Shown here in pieces: positions 37,645 through 50,500 of a stretch of DNA of 64,000 nucleotides. Every line of letters begins with the position of its first letter. The first letter of the stretch is position 1. The position numbers were made by a program, and so were the translations under genes. The DNA comes from Lichenostomus cassidix (taxonomy: Eukaryota > Chordata > Aves > Passeriformes > Meliphagidae). The stretch covers positions 11,745,762 to 11,809,761 of the forward strand of contig CM039183.1 of assembly GCA_008360975.2 (NCBI GenBank). The letters are read 5' to 3'. The notes under the pieces are model-generated. The model had not been told where the DNA came from, did not search any database, and saw only the letters and a program-made list of their open reading frames with translations.

Positions 37645-40348
37645 TCCAACCTTTCTTTATCCAGCCTTTCGAGTGGCATTTCCAGCATTGTGAGCATCCT
37701 CTTCTTTTCCCTGCAATATCATGTTAACTTCCAGCCTTTACAATTTCCTGCCAAGCTCCTGAACAGTGATGTGGCAGGTGAAAAGCAGTGGCCTGAGAAA
37801 TGGTACTTCTATTGCCACCAAATTAAATGATGCTGTGTTGGTAGAAAGAGATATACTGGGAACAATATTTATCCTTGGAAATCCATGAAAGGTTCAAGAG
37901 AAGAGAGTGTGAATGGGGTGTAAATGAAGACCAGCATGAGTCTATCTCTTTTGCATGTTCAACTTTCGTAAACTCTGGGTTTCAGCCATTGAACCATTTT
38001 GGTATCAAAGTATTCTGCTGGAATTTAAAAATTTGGCATAGGCAAAGATATGATTCAGCCCCTGGCTGGTGTTGTCTGTGGTGGTGTTTGATTGTGTCTT
38101 TGAGCAGAGATAAAACTATAAATGTCCAAGTGAAAATTCAACACTTGGAGAAAGAGCACAGTAATGGGAACAGCAGGCATAAAAGACCTGAATGAGCAGA
38201 ATGCAGAGAGATGTTTTCAGACAAGCTCCACAGCAACAGCTGTTCATTTGATTGCACTGGAGAGAGCTAGACTTCAGCTTGAGATATGAAGGCAGCTCTG
38301 TTTTCCTGGCATATACAGGAATTTGGATGTTTATGGTAAATAAGATGATTTTGCCCTTCTGCTTTGCTTCTAGCCCTTAAGTAGATGTGATGAAAGAGAA
38401 GAAAATTTGGGAAAGATGACAGATGGGGAAGTCCAGTTTACACATACACCTACAGAGACTTACAAGTCCTTATGTTGTAAAGGACAAAAATTGTGCAAGG
38501 TGTTATTCACCTGTTAGTCTGTTTATAAACAAATATGCCTTGAGAAATTCTCCTCTCCATTTCACAAGGAGAAGCAGGGCTTTCAGAGCTTTGCTAGGGC
38601 TCTGCTGAAGAACCTGCTAGAGGGAGGTTCTGGGAAAAGCTGCATTAATCTCTTTCTACCTCTAACTTTTTGGTTAGAGGTCTTAAGACTGGTGTACAGA
38701 GCAGATTCCCTGCATCCAAATCCAAACCTACTGCTCCTCCCTGCAGTATGTTCACAGTACCAAATGAGAGGGAACCAGCCCTGTCTTTTTTTCTATCTGT
38801 CTCTAGTCCTCTTCCTCATTTGGGATGGGAGGAAGACCATGTCAGTGTGTACTTTACATTCATAACAATGTCTCTTCCCTCCAGCATGAGTCACAGAGCA
38901 CAGGAAAGGGTGGACGATGCTGCTCAGTGCTGCCAGAGAACATCTCAGTCCTCACCTCCCACCCCTGGGACAGATGAGAATGATGGGGGTTTCTGCCTTG
39001 GGCACACTTTGGGGAAGAACAAGGTAAAGACAAAAAGCGCAGTTTTAAAAGCATCTCTGGGGTGGTTTCTCCTCCTGACAGGAAGAGATTTGATCACAGA
39101 ATTAATTCATCAGTTTTCTCACCCACACGTGTCCCTTTTGAGCTGAAACTAAATCTCTGGGAATTATAGAGTCCCCTACCATATTAATGACTTTTGAGAT
39201 AAGACTAGGAACTCTCAAGCTGAGATTCACTAATTTGTTGATCACAGTAGCTTTCTCAGCCACTTTTTTTTGGTTTTACAACCCCCCATGATTTCCCTAC
39301 ATGTGATCATGTTTCACACTGTTTATCTACTCCCAATTTCATGTGTTGAGGACTTTCAGAACAGCACTTTCTGAACTGTTGTTGGCAGAGACTTGTTTCC
39401 TTAGGTGAGTTTGTTTTCTCCCAGCACAAGTGGTGAGTTACCACATCAGTTATGTGGAATTGTCCCTGGAGGGCTCTTCCTGGAAACAGCATTTTCCAGG
39501 CCAACCTGCAAAGTCTGCAGTTCCTCTGGTTCCCACTGATGTGGTTTCATTGTTCTAGGAGGAGATCCAGCCCGAGCTATTTCCTCAGGAACATTTTGCA
39601 ATTTGCTGTGTTAACTAGCAGGGTAAGAAGTTATCAGGCACTGTGGAGTCTGCAGCATCTGACAGAGAATGTGAGGTAACTTATTCATCTTCCTTTCTCT
39701 TCACCTTGAATGAATTCAGCTTTTCAAAAGAGTTACCAAAGACTGAATTCTGAAGACTGCCTCTTTCATAGGAAAGCCTTTCTCCCCTTTCCATTCCTCT
39801 ACTTTCTCAAAGCCCACAAAAAACCTTGACAACAGAAAAAAAAGCCCCCAAACTGTTTTTTCCTTGTATTACATTTTTGTTTTCTTTCAACCTTAATCCT
39901 GTTTTCTCCCTCTCTCCTGGAGACACAGCATATGGCTTTAGCAGGCAGGCACAAGGAACTTCATGACCAGAGGGAAGGGAATAACAGGGAACAGGGAACA
40001 ATAACAGGGAACAATAATCATACTCCATGGATTGTGTTGAGTGGGACATGAGACAAATGCCTGACAAACAAATATTGAGAAAAAGTTGTTCTTGGGTTCC
40101 CAGCACATTTAATCCAGCAGAAAAAATGCTAAAGGCAAGGAGAGCCACAGGCTGTGAGTATTTAACCATCTCTTCACTAGGCAAGGATGTTTAGTCAATC
40201 TGCTTTATAACCAGAGAGAAGAGCAGATAATTAAGAGCCTGATGATCCTGCAGCACTCTTGCAAGGTGAACAACTTCAGCAGGGATATATCCCACTTAGA
40301 GCCCAGTCTGAGCTAACATTAGCAGCCTTCAATTTCCCTGTGGCCAGC
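37645..40348. other. Intron segment, no gene recognised
   Basis: A short imperfect repeat of ataacagggaaca lies at 39981-40017. Nothing else is supported. Confidence 0.5.
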
Positions 40349-40888
40349 TGTAAGGACATAATACAGCTCCCTGTCTCCAAACACTGTCAAGGCCACAGAA
40401 GGAACTTGCCATAAGATAAGTCACTGCAGTGGCAACTTGAAATAAGCACAGGCAGCAGAAATCTGCCACAGAAAGGTGCTAATTCCAGGCCTGAGGATGT
40501 ATCTGATTAGGACAAAAATTCCCACTGTGGCATGATGTTGGAAAGGAAGCAACTGCTGATACACATATCACCTTAAATTATGGGAATGGCATCTGTGCCC
40601 CATGAATACATAGAACTTGGACTGTATAAGGGTGGAATCCCCACAAAAACAGCTCTCTGGGATCCCACCACCACCATGAAGGGTGAAAAAGGACCAACAG
40701 GTTGCTGCTGGATGCACAAGTGGTGATTGTCTTCTACTTGATCTCTCTCACCCCTTCATCTTTTCTATTTCTTTCTATCTCTCTACCTCCCATTTACTAT
40801 TAATTAAAATCTGCATTATTGACTTTGGCATATTGTCTTTTTACACATTAATTTACACATTAATGCAAGCAGGGGCATCTCTTACTCA
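40349..40888 (+). mobile_element. LTR-like dispersed repeat, copy B, in the SYNDIG1 intron
   Basis: This is the same repeat as 12600-13110, in the same orientation. It starts TGTAAGGACATAA and ends CTCTTACTCA. A TATA-like tataag lies at 40625 (actgtataagggtgg), followed by a pyrimidine-rich stretch (about 40735-40790) and an attaaaatctgcatta block that could supply polyadenylation. The layout fits a solo ERV LTR of about 540 bases. It lies antisense to SYNDIG1 transcription. No matching short duplication is seen outside the proposed ends. Confidence 0.65.
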
Positions 40889-42503
40889 GTGGATCACAAT
40901 ACCAGGATAGGCCTTGTGAAACACCAGGAAACTTTCTCCAAAGGTCTGACACCAGGTTCTCCTCTGGAGGCAATGGAAGAATTGATGTTTTTTTCAAAGT
41001 GGCTACAGAATGGGGCTCAAAATCACATTGTTTCTGAGCTTGCAAGATCCTTTAGAGAGATATTTTTGCACACTTCTCACTGGAAAAATCCTGCAAGGAG
41101 AGGCAGAGGCTTCAGCAAACTCAGACTTCTGCAAGGTACTCAGATTCCACTAAACTTTTATTTTAACATCAATTAGAGAGAGATCTAGCTAAATCCCAGG
41201 GTCACTAGGGCACAGAAGGTGTCTACACAGAATATATGCTGGCTTAACTGTATTGCTTTAAGATGAAATCAGCTTGCACTGAGCTTTTTGTATCAGCCAG
41301 CTCTGCAATTCATCACCTTGCAGGGTTTGAACAAGGCTCTTCTTCCCTGCAAAGACTTTGGTTTTGAAAACAAAAAGGAGCTTTGCTAATGCATGTCAAG
41401 AAGAAAGTTAATCTGGATCTGCTGTTAGAGGGATGTCTTTGGCACAGCAGGAAACAGTGAAGGGAACCTACCCTTGTAGGAATGCCAGGCAGTTTGTGTG
41501 TCCAGTCAGGAAATGCTTGACTGCACTATTGATTGCATTGGGAATGCACATGATGGAGAGGAAAGCCAAATAGTAGGGAGCCCTAAATTCAGCTCTAATA
41601 CATTAAACTGCTGGTGGTCTAAGGTCCCCAGGGCAAGTAGGAAGTTCCAAGCTTGGCACCACAGAGCCCAGTCCACAAAAAAAGGAAAAAAAATAAAGCA
41701 GAACCCCAGGAGCTTCAGTTCCTTCTCTTCATATCCACAGCCATTCCCTGCCACAGGCAGCACCTGCCTGCTCTCACAGTCAGCATTTTCCTGCCTCCTG
41801 ACTTTGGCTCCCAGCCAGACAACAGCAGCAAACACAGCTGAGTGTCAGGAAATCCATGTTTCAGGTGTCTCAAAGCTCTGGGATTCCCTCTGAGCAGCAA
41901 CAGGAAACAAACCTGGACAAAATTAACTCCTTCTTGCAGACACTTGGGTGTCTTTTTTTAATTTCAAAAATTTAATGTGTTATCTTTCTCTTTTAATTAA
42001 AATGATTAACCCTTCCTATATAAAACAAAATGTCTGGATTTTGTAAATTAATTTAATTGCATTAAAAATGCAACTGCGACATTCCAGAAGTTAAAAACAC
42101 AGAAGGAAATTTTTAAAAGATTGAGCTCCATTGAAGATAAATCAGATATACAGGCAAGGGACTGAGATGAAAATTTTCCTTTCTTTCTGACCAAGAGCAG
42201 AAAACACTATAAAAAACCATGCTGAGCACAAATACATGCCATCAGATTTTTTAAAAAAACATGAATATTAATGTTAGCACTTTCTATACATAATTTTGGA
42301 CTATTTTTCACTGCTTTTGAGGTTTTGTGTGTGTGTTTTAAATATATATACATTGCAGATGAAATTTTTTTTCCAATTGAAAAAAGACATTTGTTTTGCT
42401 CTGCTTGAAAATGTATCGATATGGGATGATTGAACCTTCTCAAAATATTTTTAACACCTTCTGAGATAAAAAATTTCTCAAAGAAACTCTTTTCTGAAAC
42501 ACT

Positions 42504-42523
42504 TTATATATATATATATATAT
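42504..42523. repeat. (TA)n dinucleotide repeat
   Basis: About ten uninterrupted TA units. Confidence 0.9.
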
Positions 42524-43475
42524 GCACATAAGGTCTTAACAAATCAATGGTAGTTTGGTGCATGAATTCCTATTTGGGTCATTAAGCCTTCAATTTTTAA
42601 TTGCTTTTCAGTAGTCATCACATGTTTCTTCTGCACAAATGTGATCCTACTGAGTAATGAACTCCTCTTGTTGAGGCTGGGAGTTTTAAGTGAATAAACT
42701 CCTGGGAAGAGATGTTCTGGAGCTAGGGGGTATTTTGTCTCTGCTGCTGACTGCAGACTTGAGGATGTATTTTGGAAAACACAGAACCGAGAAGGGAGAC
42801 ACTAAGGAAATTATTCCTGGCCAGGATGCTCGTTCTGTGGGGGAGACCTGGTAATTGCATTACTTAGTGTGATCACTGCAGTACAAAGAAAACATCTGGC
42901 ATCCTTCCTGCCTAGTCTCCAAAACCGTCCTTGGATGGGGAAAGAAAGAATAAGGAGAAAAAAATGCTCTGTAAGACAGGCATCATACCCAGCCACCCAT
43001 TAGCATCCCCCAGTGCCAGTAACACCAGCTGAGGAAACTGGAGGACATGTTGTGGAATCTCTGGATTCAGCTCCCTACTCAGTGCATGAAGGCTCAACAG
43101 GATCCCATTTTTCACACTGGGAAAAGTTCACCAGCTGACCTGGAGCAATTAATTGCTGTGCGTCACCACCGCTGTTGGCATGGAAATGGAAGGTCTAACC
43201 TTGTGTCAGGCTGTCAGCACCCTGAAATTACTGCTCTGCCTTTTCTATGACTCAGCAACTGCAAGAGGAGAACTCCATGTTCTCCAGCAGAAGCACATCC
43301 CAGTGTTGTCATACCAGCAGATCCCAGCCCCTAATCTCTTGTAAACAAAAGTCCTCCCTCCTACACCTGCAGCACTTAGAGGCAAGTGCTGCTGGGTTCC
43401 AAAGGGCAGGGATTGCACGTGTGTGGGTGTCATTCAGGGAGATTTATCTCTTCCCCCACGGAAGAGCTGAGCTGT

Positions 43476-43523
43476 AGGTGTGCAGGAGACAGTTAGGTGT
43501 GCAGGAGACAGTCAGGTGTGCAG
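43476..43523. repeat. 19-base tandem repeat, about 2.5 copies
   Basis: The unit aggtgtgcaggagacagtt starts at 43476 and 43495, with a partial copy at 43514. The two full copies differ by one base (t or c at the end). Confidence 0.9.
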
Positions 43524-46500
43524 CTGCAGGGAGCCCAGCAGCACCAAGAGGCAGCCAGAAAGGCTTTGCCCATCCTTCCACTGCACAGTGAGCAGGGCAG
43601 AAAGCTGGTGATAAACCAGGGGAGTTCTCCAGAAAAGACTCTGCTGAAGAGTGAGCCACCTGAAAGAACAGCTTCTCCCAACATTTTGTCTGCCTGCATC
43701 ACAGGGAGACCAGGGACACTCCACAACTGCAGGGCATTAAGAAAAATATGCATGAGAGAGCCCTGAAGGTCTGGAGCACAGAGCTGCTGGTTTAAGTTCT
43801 GTGATTTCAAGAACATTCAACTAATGTGCCTCCATCATGCCTGAGTCAGCTTCTATTCTTGACCTCAGGAAGAAAATAAACTGCCTTGTGCCATGGATCT
43901 CCAAGGATTCTCCAACTCTGGTGCTCTTTTCTCCCATCATCTCAGCAATGCCTGCTGTAACCACCTCCTGATATTGTTTTCTCGATGCAGCTTTGCTCCC
44001 TGCATCTCCTATTGCTGTACTAAGAGAAAGGAGTAGGATGAAGTGGTGCTGCAGCACTTCCCACATTGGCGTTGTGGGACCACTTCATTTTTGCTTCCCA
44101 GGGCCCCAGGTCGGAATATTTGCAGCTGTGATCATAGCTGGTGGAAGAAAGAGGCCATCCCAGGGGTCTCTTCTCCCTTTAACAAACTGCTCCACAGGAG
44201 CAGGGTTTTTCCTCAGTGGAAACCCATTAGCACACAAACATAAGGCCTCATTGCCCAACAGGGAGAGCAGAGATTGCTAACAAGGATCTTTCGTCGTGCC
44301 TCTCAGTAGTCATCAACAAGCTGCTCAAGGTTTTTAATATAAAATTATTCCAGTGTATACAAACAAAACCATGAAGCCTGCTTCTTTTCTCTTTTCCCTC
44401 TCATTCTTTTGCGTAGATATGGGAACTGTCTCCTCCTCTGTGATTTAATTGGCACGGCTGTTCATGCCAAAAGAAATGAATAACAGAAAGCAAAAGCTCT
44501 GCTCTCCAGCCTGTTGGCTTGTCTAGCAGCAGGTGGGTCAAGCCTGAGCAGCAGCTGCTGCAGCTCCCTGTGTGAAGGGCTGTTTGTCCACTGGCTGCAC
44601 ATCCTGCACTGAGGGGATGGCTGGGGAGAAGCAGGAATGCACAAACACATTCCCTGCGGGAGCAGCCGATCCATATGGTGCGCTGTGTGAAGAGGGATGA
44701 AAGCCTCGGCAGGATGCTCTGGTCGAACAGAGGACTCATCCTGTCAAATGCAAATTGCAGGAATCAGGGCAGGCTCCCTTCCTCATATTGGAAGGACTTT
44801 GCTTCTTGCTATCCAGTCCCTTTCTTTCAAGGTATGGGGAGGAGGGTGTGCTGCCCTGGGCATCTGGCAGGATGGCAGCATCTGCCAAGAAAATCTCTTT
44901 CCACATGCAAGTATGTCCCTTTATTTGGTCTCATGTCCAAGAGCACTCTATCACATAGAGGCAGGAAGAGGAGTGCTGCAAGTTTGCTTTTGCTTTTCCT
45001 GCAAAACCCAGCTGAAGGCTCTCCTTCCCTGCTAAATACAGGATGTCACATTTTGAGATGGTGATCACATGTCACACTACTCTGGCAAGAATTTCCATCC
45101 GTCAGCTGAGACACTGGAAGTACACAAATCATGGGCTTCACCTCAGGCTGGGGAAGGCTATGAACCAGTGTGCCTAAGGATCTTCCAGCTCACAGGATAC
45201 ATATCTTGGATTTTCTTGTGCCAGGGTTTTCCCAAGACCTCAGCCAGCTGGAAGCAGATGGAAGGGGCAGTCAATGCCAAACTGTTTTTAAAACCCACCT
45301 CCCATGTGGGTTCCTAAGTAAGAGCAGAGTAGTGAAGGAAGATCTGCTCTGCCTCTGGAGACCAATTTCTCAGAAGTTGCTCAGAGCGATTCTTACCTCT
45401 TGTGGAGACAAACAGACCCGTCTGAGTGGCTCAGTTGCAGTTTTACACAAAAGGCTATGGGAGATGGTGAGACTCATCCACAGGTGGCAGCAAGTCAAGC
45501 AAGATGAGAGTCTGGATGCAAAGATATAAACAGTGTGGATGCTTAAGTATCTTCCACAGTGCAGTGGTGGAGCTACAAAAGGAGAGTTACTCAGTGAGGC
45601 CCAAAACCTATCCTGGTCTGATATAACTGTTGCATTCCTCCATCAGAAGATTTCAGCGGGAAGTCATGCAAGTGGAAAATGATTTGATGATTAATTATTT
45701 CAGAGTTTCCTTGTTCACTCCTCCTCCCCCTTCTTTCTGTCTTTCCCTGTCATGTGTCTGCCTTACTGGGCTAATACATGTTTCATGACTGAACTACATC
45801 CTCTCAGAAAATATTCCACTGAAAAATTCATGAACAACAGTTTTAATTATTTGCTCAGTGCTTAATGACTTCATAGCAGCTACTCTGCCAGAGGCCTAAA
45901 ACAACTGTCTGCCTTGGTGACCAGCACTTTCCCATTGTTGCCTTCTTCTCCCTCTCTGTGTCTCACTTTTTTTAACTTATAAGTCCCTGGGGATCAGCTC
46001 AAACATTTTTCTTAATATATCCAAGGTCTTTGATTTGTAGAGCTCCTAGGAAAATAGAGACCCTTTTCCTGAACAAGCGCTGGTAGCAGTAAAAGAGATA
46101 CAGATGTTATCAAGAGCATCCTAGTGACACAAAGTTAATTGTCCACACTTTTCTCTTCTACTGGAAAACAGAAGAAGGCCCCAACACTTATTGGAACAGG
46201 ATGCAAATGTTATTACAGTGCTCTGAGGCCCTTTCAGTTCAAAGAGGAGATTCTCACAGTGACAAGGATGCCAGCCCCAAAAGTACTCTAAGTAGCAGGT
46301 GAAGATATATTGCACTTGTACTTACATTTCTATCTTCCTCTACAAAAAAGCTGTCTGCTGCTGGAGGAAATATCTCTAGGTAGAGTTATTCCTGCTGATT
46401 CAGAGTGACCTCATGGCTCCTTGTGCCAACAAGTAAAACGTGCAGAGATGGGAAATCACTCTCCCATGGCACAGCTCTGCCACTCCTGATGGCAGTGGTA

Positions 46501-47439
46501 CTGCATGGCTCTGTCCCTGACTCCCTCAGCCAATGTTTCCGTGACATTTCAAACCTGCTGCTGAGACAGATTTAGGATGTGCTCTGTGGCGTCTTCATGC
46601 TTGTGGGTGAAGAGCAAAGAAGACTTGATGATACCCTCTCAGGGAATGTGAACAAATATATCCCACAGGCAAGCACCAGCCAGAAAGAGGGCTTTCAAAT
46701 GTCCATAGACGTCTGGGATGTGAGGAAGGAGTGGAGTTCCAGGAAAGGGGAGGTTTTGAAGTCAGAAGGACTCCTGACATCTCTGGAAGGTGGTATGGAA
46801 GAGCCACAACTGTTGGTGATTTTGCCAGCCTTGGGCAGCAGGACAGATTGCCAGTGGTGAGCATTAAGGTTCTGTGTGGTGGAATACTAAAGTTCAGGAT
46901 GGACTGGATGTGGTGTTTCTCTTCTCAGATTGAAATTTCCTTCTCCAGCTCGGTATTAGGCAACTTGCCAAAGAACACTGGGAAGGAGAAATAGTAGGAT
47001 AAGGAGAAAAATAACAGGCACTGCTGCAACAAAGAGTCAAGAATAAATAGCTGCAGAACTCAAGCAGCAATCTTTGGTGGCCCTTAACTTCTCTGGAATT
47101 TGAAATTTATTGCCATTTGTATGTTTTATTCAAAAATCTCCTCTTGGCAAATTTAATAGAATGCAGAGTGGGCTGGCAAGGGTGCTTTGATTCAGCAAAG
47201 CATTGAGAACTTGGTCAGCTCTGACTTTTACCGTGTTCTACAGCAACCTTCCCAAACCCACGAGAATGCCAGCACTGAGCCCTTCACAGCAGCACCAGGA
47301 GCCAGTGGCAGGCATGTTATCCTGCCCTTGCCTTGATCCTGATTCACTGACCTATGCTTTGAGCCAAATAACTTCTGTGAAGAGTTGAAAAAATGGCAAG
47401 AGTGACTGAAGAAGTGGCACTGTTCCTGCCAGTGTCAGC

Positions 47440-47590
47440 TGATCTCCGTGCGGAGCGGAGGTGGCATTCGTGTTTTGCAAATGGGTCTGAGCTGCAGCTC
47501 TTCTCACTGCTAAGCTTCTTTTGAAACTTTCTGCAACAGCTTTTTTACACCCACCCACACGGAGAACGACGCGCTCCCAGGGCTGCATGG
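47440..47590. promoter_or_regulatory. Small CpG cluster inside the SYNDIG1 intron
   Basis: Most of the window is CpG-poor. Here CpGs concentrate in ctccgtgcggagcgg (about 47445-47460) and in cacggagaacgacgcgctcc (about 47558-47580). There is no exon or repeat I recognise. It could be a regulatory element, an unmethylated patch or a young insertion. Confidence 0.2.
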
Positions 47591-50500
47591 GGAACTTAGC
47601 AACACTGCTCTGCTAGGCAGACACACAGGTAGCAACAGCAGCCAGAGCTGAGGCACCTCTCAGTGCTGCACCAGCTCTGTCTCCTCCCCACCTTCCACTC
47701 GACAGCTGCAAGGACACTTTCACGCCTTGTCAGGGGTCTTGCTTCAAAGAATACAGTCAGTCCTTCTCATCCATCACCTTGGAATGCAAGCTCAGGGACA
47801 AAGCAAAGTCTCAGGTCATACAGTGGGCCAAGGACAGCTTTGGATCCCCCCAGTCCCAACCTTGAGTCTGGGTGACCCACTCTTCCTGCAGTTGGTGTTC
47901 CACCAGAAATGGGTGGAAATGAAGTTCTTCAGAGCAAGGACACTTGGTGACAAGGCACAGCTACAGCTGGGAGAGGATACAGATGTGGTAAAGCACCAGC
48001 CTGAACTGCACTGGAGTTTGTCCACGCCCTTAGTGTGCAATGCAGAGGCACAGAGAGAGTTCCTCAAGTTCCTCCCACAAACACAGAGGTGAGGACATGC
48101 TCCTGCAGCAGACAAAGGGAGAGGCAGGACCAACGTGCACCAATTCTTGTAAGAGGTCTGGAAGAGTATGACTCAAAAAACCCCTAGAATTCCCCCCTAA
48201 GGGAATTCCTTTAATTCCTTAATTCTCTTCTAAGGGACAGCAAAAGTGGGATATCCTTGTTGGGCAACAAAAAAATAGCAAGAAGTTTGAGGGAGAGGAC
48301 AGGAAGGCAGACTTTGCATTTGTAGCAGATGTTACAGACCTCGGTGGGATAGATCTGAGGTGGTCCAAGGACAGAACAGCTCCAGATGAGTTTGTTTCTG
48401 TGGCTCCATCCTATGAAACAAAATCCAGTGTTCACGCTATTTTGTTGGTACCAAAGTAAGGATTGACTATAGTATTCTCATTACATATATTGTGATACTG
48501 ATCCTTGAAAATCTCATCTCTAATGCTGCCAAGCTTGGAGGAGAAACCAAGGGATTCCAAGGGGATCTTTGGGAACCCAAAAAAGCTGAAGATCACTGCT
48601 TGCTCAATTAGCAGTGCTGCTGTTCCTCAGCAAGTCTGAAGCTGGAAAAATGAGCTTGCATAACATAAAAGAATGGACACTAGAACTGACCTAAGTCTTC
48701 TGCAGTGAGAAACATTCCCTGGGAAGTGCAAAAAGGCTGGGAAAGTACACTATGCCATTCTCCCTAAAGAGCCTTCTATTCTTCAAGGAAGGTTACCATG
48801 GAAAAAGAACAATTTAGAGATCTCAGATCCTTTTTGTATGTTTTGTTACTTTGTTCATTCCTTTCTGCAGTGAAGATCTCATCAGCGCCATCAGGCTGGC
48901 TGATATAGTCAGTGACAGATCTTAAATATTAATATACAGATCTGCCCTCTGTAATTTGGAGCAACCTTCCAGATAGGGGTGCTCCAAAAGCAGCTGTTTG
49001 CTTGCCTGATCTGGTTGAAGAGGATGTCAAAACGATGTGCAGGATCCAGAATTGGCAAGAGAGGGTGACTAAAATAGCTGTGACTGCTGGCAGAGCGCGG
49101 ACTGAAAGTGCTCCTGTTCTAAGTGGATAAGTTTCAGTGGAGGAAATAGCTGTCAGCTGACATGGATATAGAGCCCCAGCATCCCAGGAATACAGAACCC
49201 AGGGGGAATTTTTCACAGCCCTTTCTTCACCAGTAGACTTGCAAGGCAGAACCTGAGATTTACAAAAACAACAAGCAGGGCCTGGCTGGGAATTTTTCCT
49301 CCATGTGTTTTATGTTTGCTTGCCTGTATTATGACATTTGACAGAACAGGACTGCTCCCTGTGAAAATTTTCTTGGGAATGTGTAAAACTAGAAAAGGGA
49401 AATATTTTGATTCCAATACTCTGCTGCACTGTGGCTCAAAGGCAGCTCCACCATGATGCTCCATGGCCAGGAAGCTCCAGGATGCTCTTGCCACCCCTAC
49501 CACCACTAAAGAACACAAATAAAAAACAGGACAGCAATTCCTTATGGAAACATGGAGTCTTTTATCTGCAATCCTGGGGTTCCTTTTGTTTTGCTTTGAG
49601 TCCTGTGTTCTCATGGAAGTGTTGTTTATTGGGTTCAAGTTCTTTTTTTTTTTTTTGCAGGGAGGGAAAAAAAGGAAACATTCTGCTTTTGGACCAGCTG
49701 TCAAACCCTTTTTGATGGCTGGAAGTATATCAACACAGTCTCTCAGTATGAATTTGTAACTATTCTTGGATATTCACTTTAGGTTTACTGAATATTAAGA
49801 AACCCCTGAAAGTCTTCTTCCTGCTGGAGGAGAATACTGATTATTTTCAGAGTATAGGGAGGTTAACAAAATAACTAAATATCAGTCTAGAAATAGACAG
49901 TCTTGATCTCTGCAATCCTAAAAAAAGCTGTAGGGTCACCATCTAGGAAACTCACCAAAATGTTATATTATAAACATGGCATCAGACCAAGACAGAACAC
50001 AAACACATTACAAATGTGACAGAGATCTCATGTCACTTTACCAGTTGAAGGACACAAAAGTTGCATGAAGAAGTGAGAAATCATCCAAAATGAACACCAG
50101 GACTAAAAGCAAAGGATGTACAACATTTCATGGACATCAAGAATAATTCAGAAAGAACCAGCCTGGAGTCTTGATCTGTCCCATTACTCAGAAATAAAGT
50201 ATAGACCTTAAGTAGAAAATTAAATCCTAGAGCCTTAAATACACCCATTTATGGGAAATGGAGACCTCTTATCTCATAATGCAGGGTTTCAGAGCTGCAA
50301 AGTGATTTCTAATCATCAGTCCCACCTCTTCCCCATTTTTTCATAAAAAGCATCAAAATGTCAGAACTGGAATTTGATAAATTTTTGAAGGTGGAAAAAT
50401 GAGTTGGTTTTTTTTTTTCCCTCCCATTGAAGGAGAGACTAATGGTGGGAGAAAAGAGGCACCAGGTATTTGCTGCCAACACTTCTCTTGTCTTTGAAGA

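Noticed and set aside
49213..49704. 163-codon open frame on the minus strand
   Set aside because: Begins across a T run read as lysines, with no domain or splice logic.
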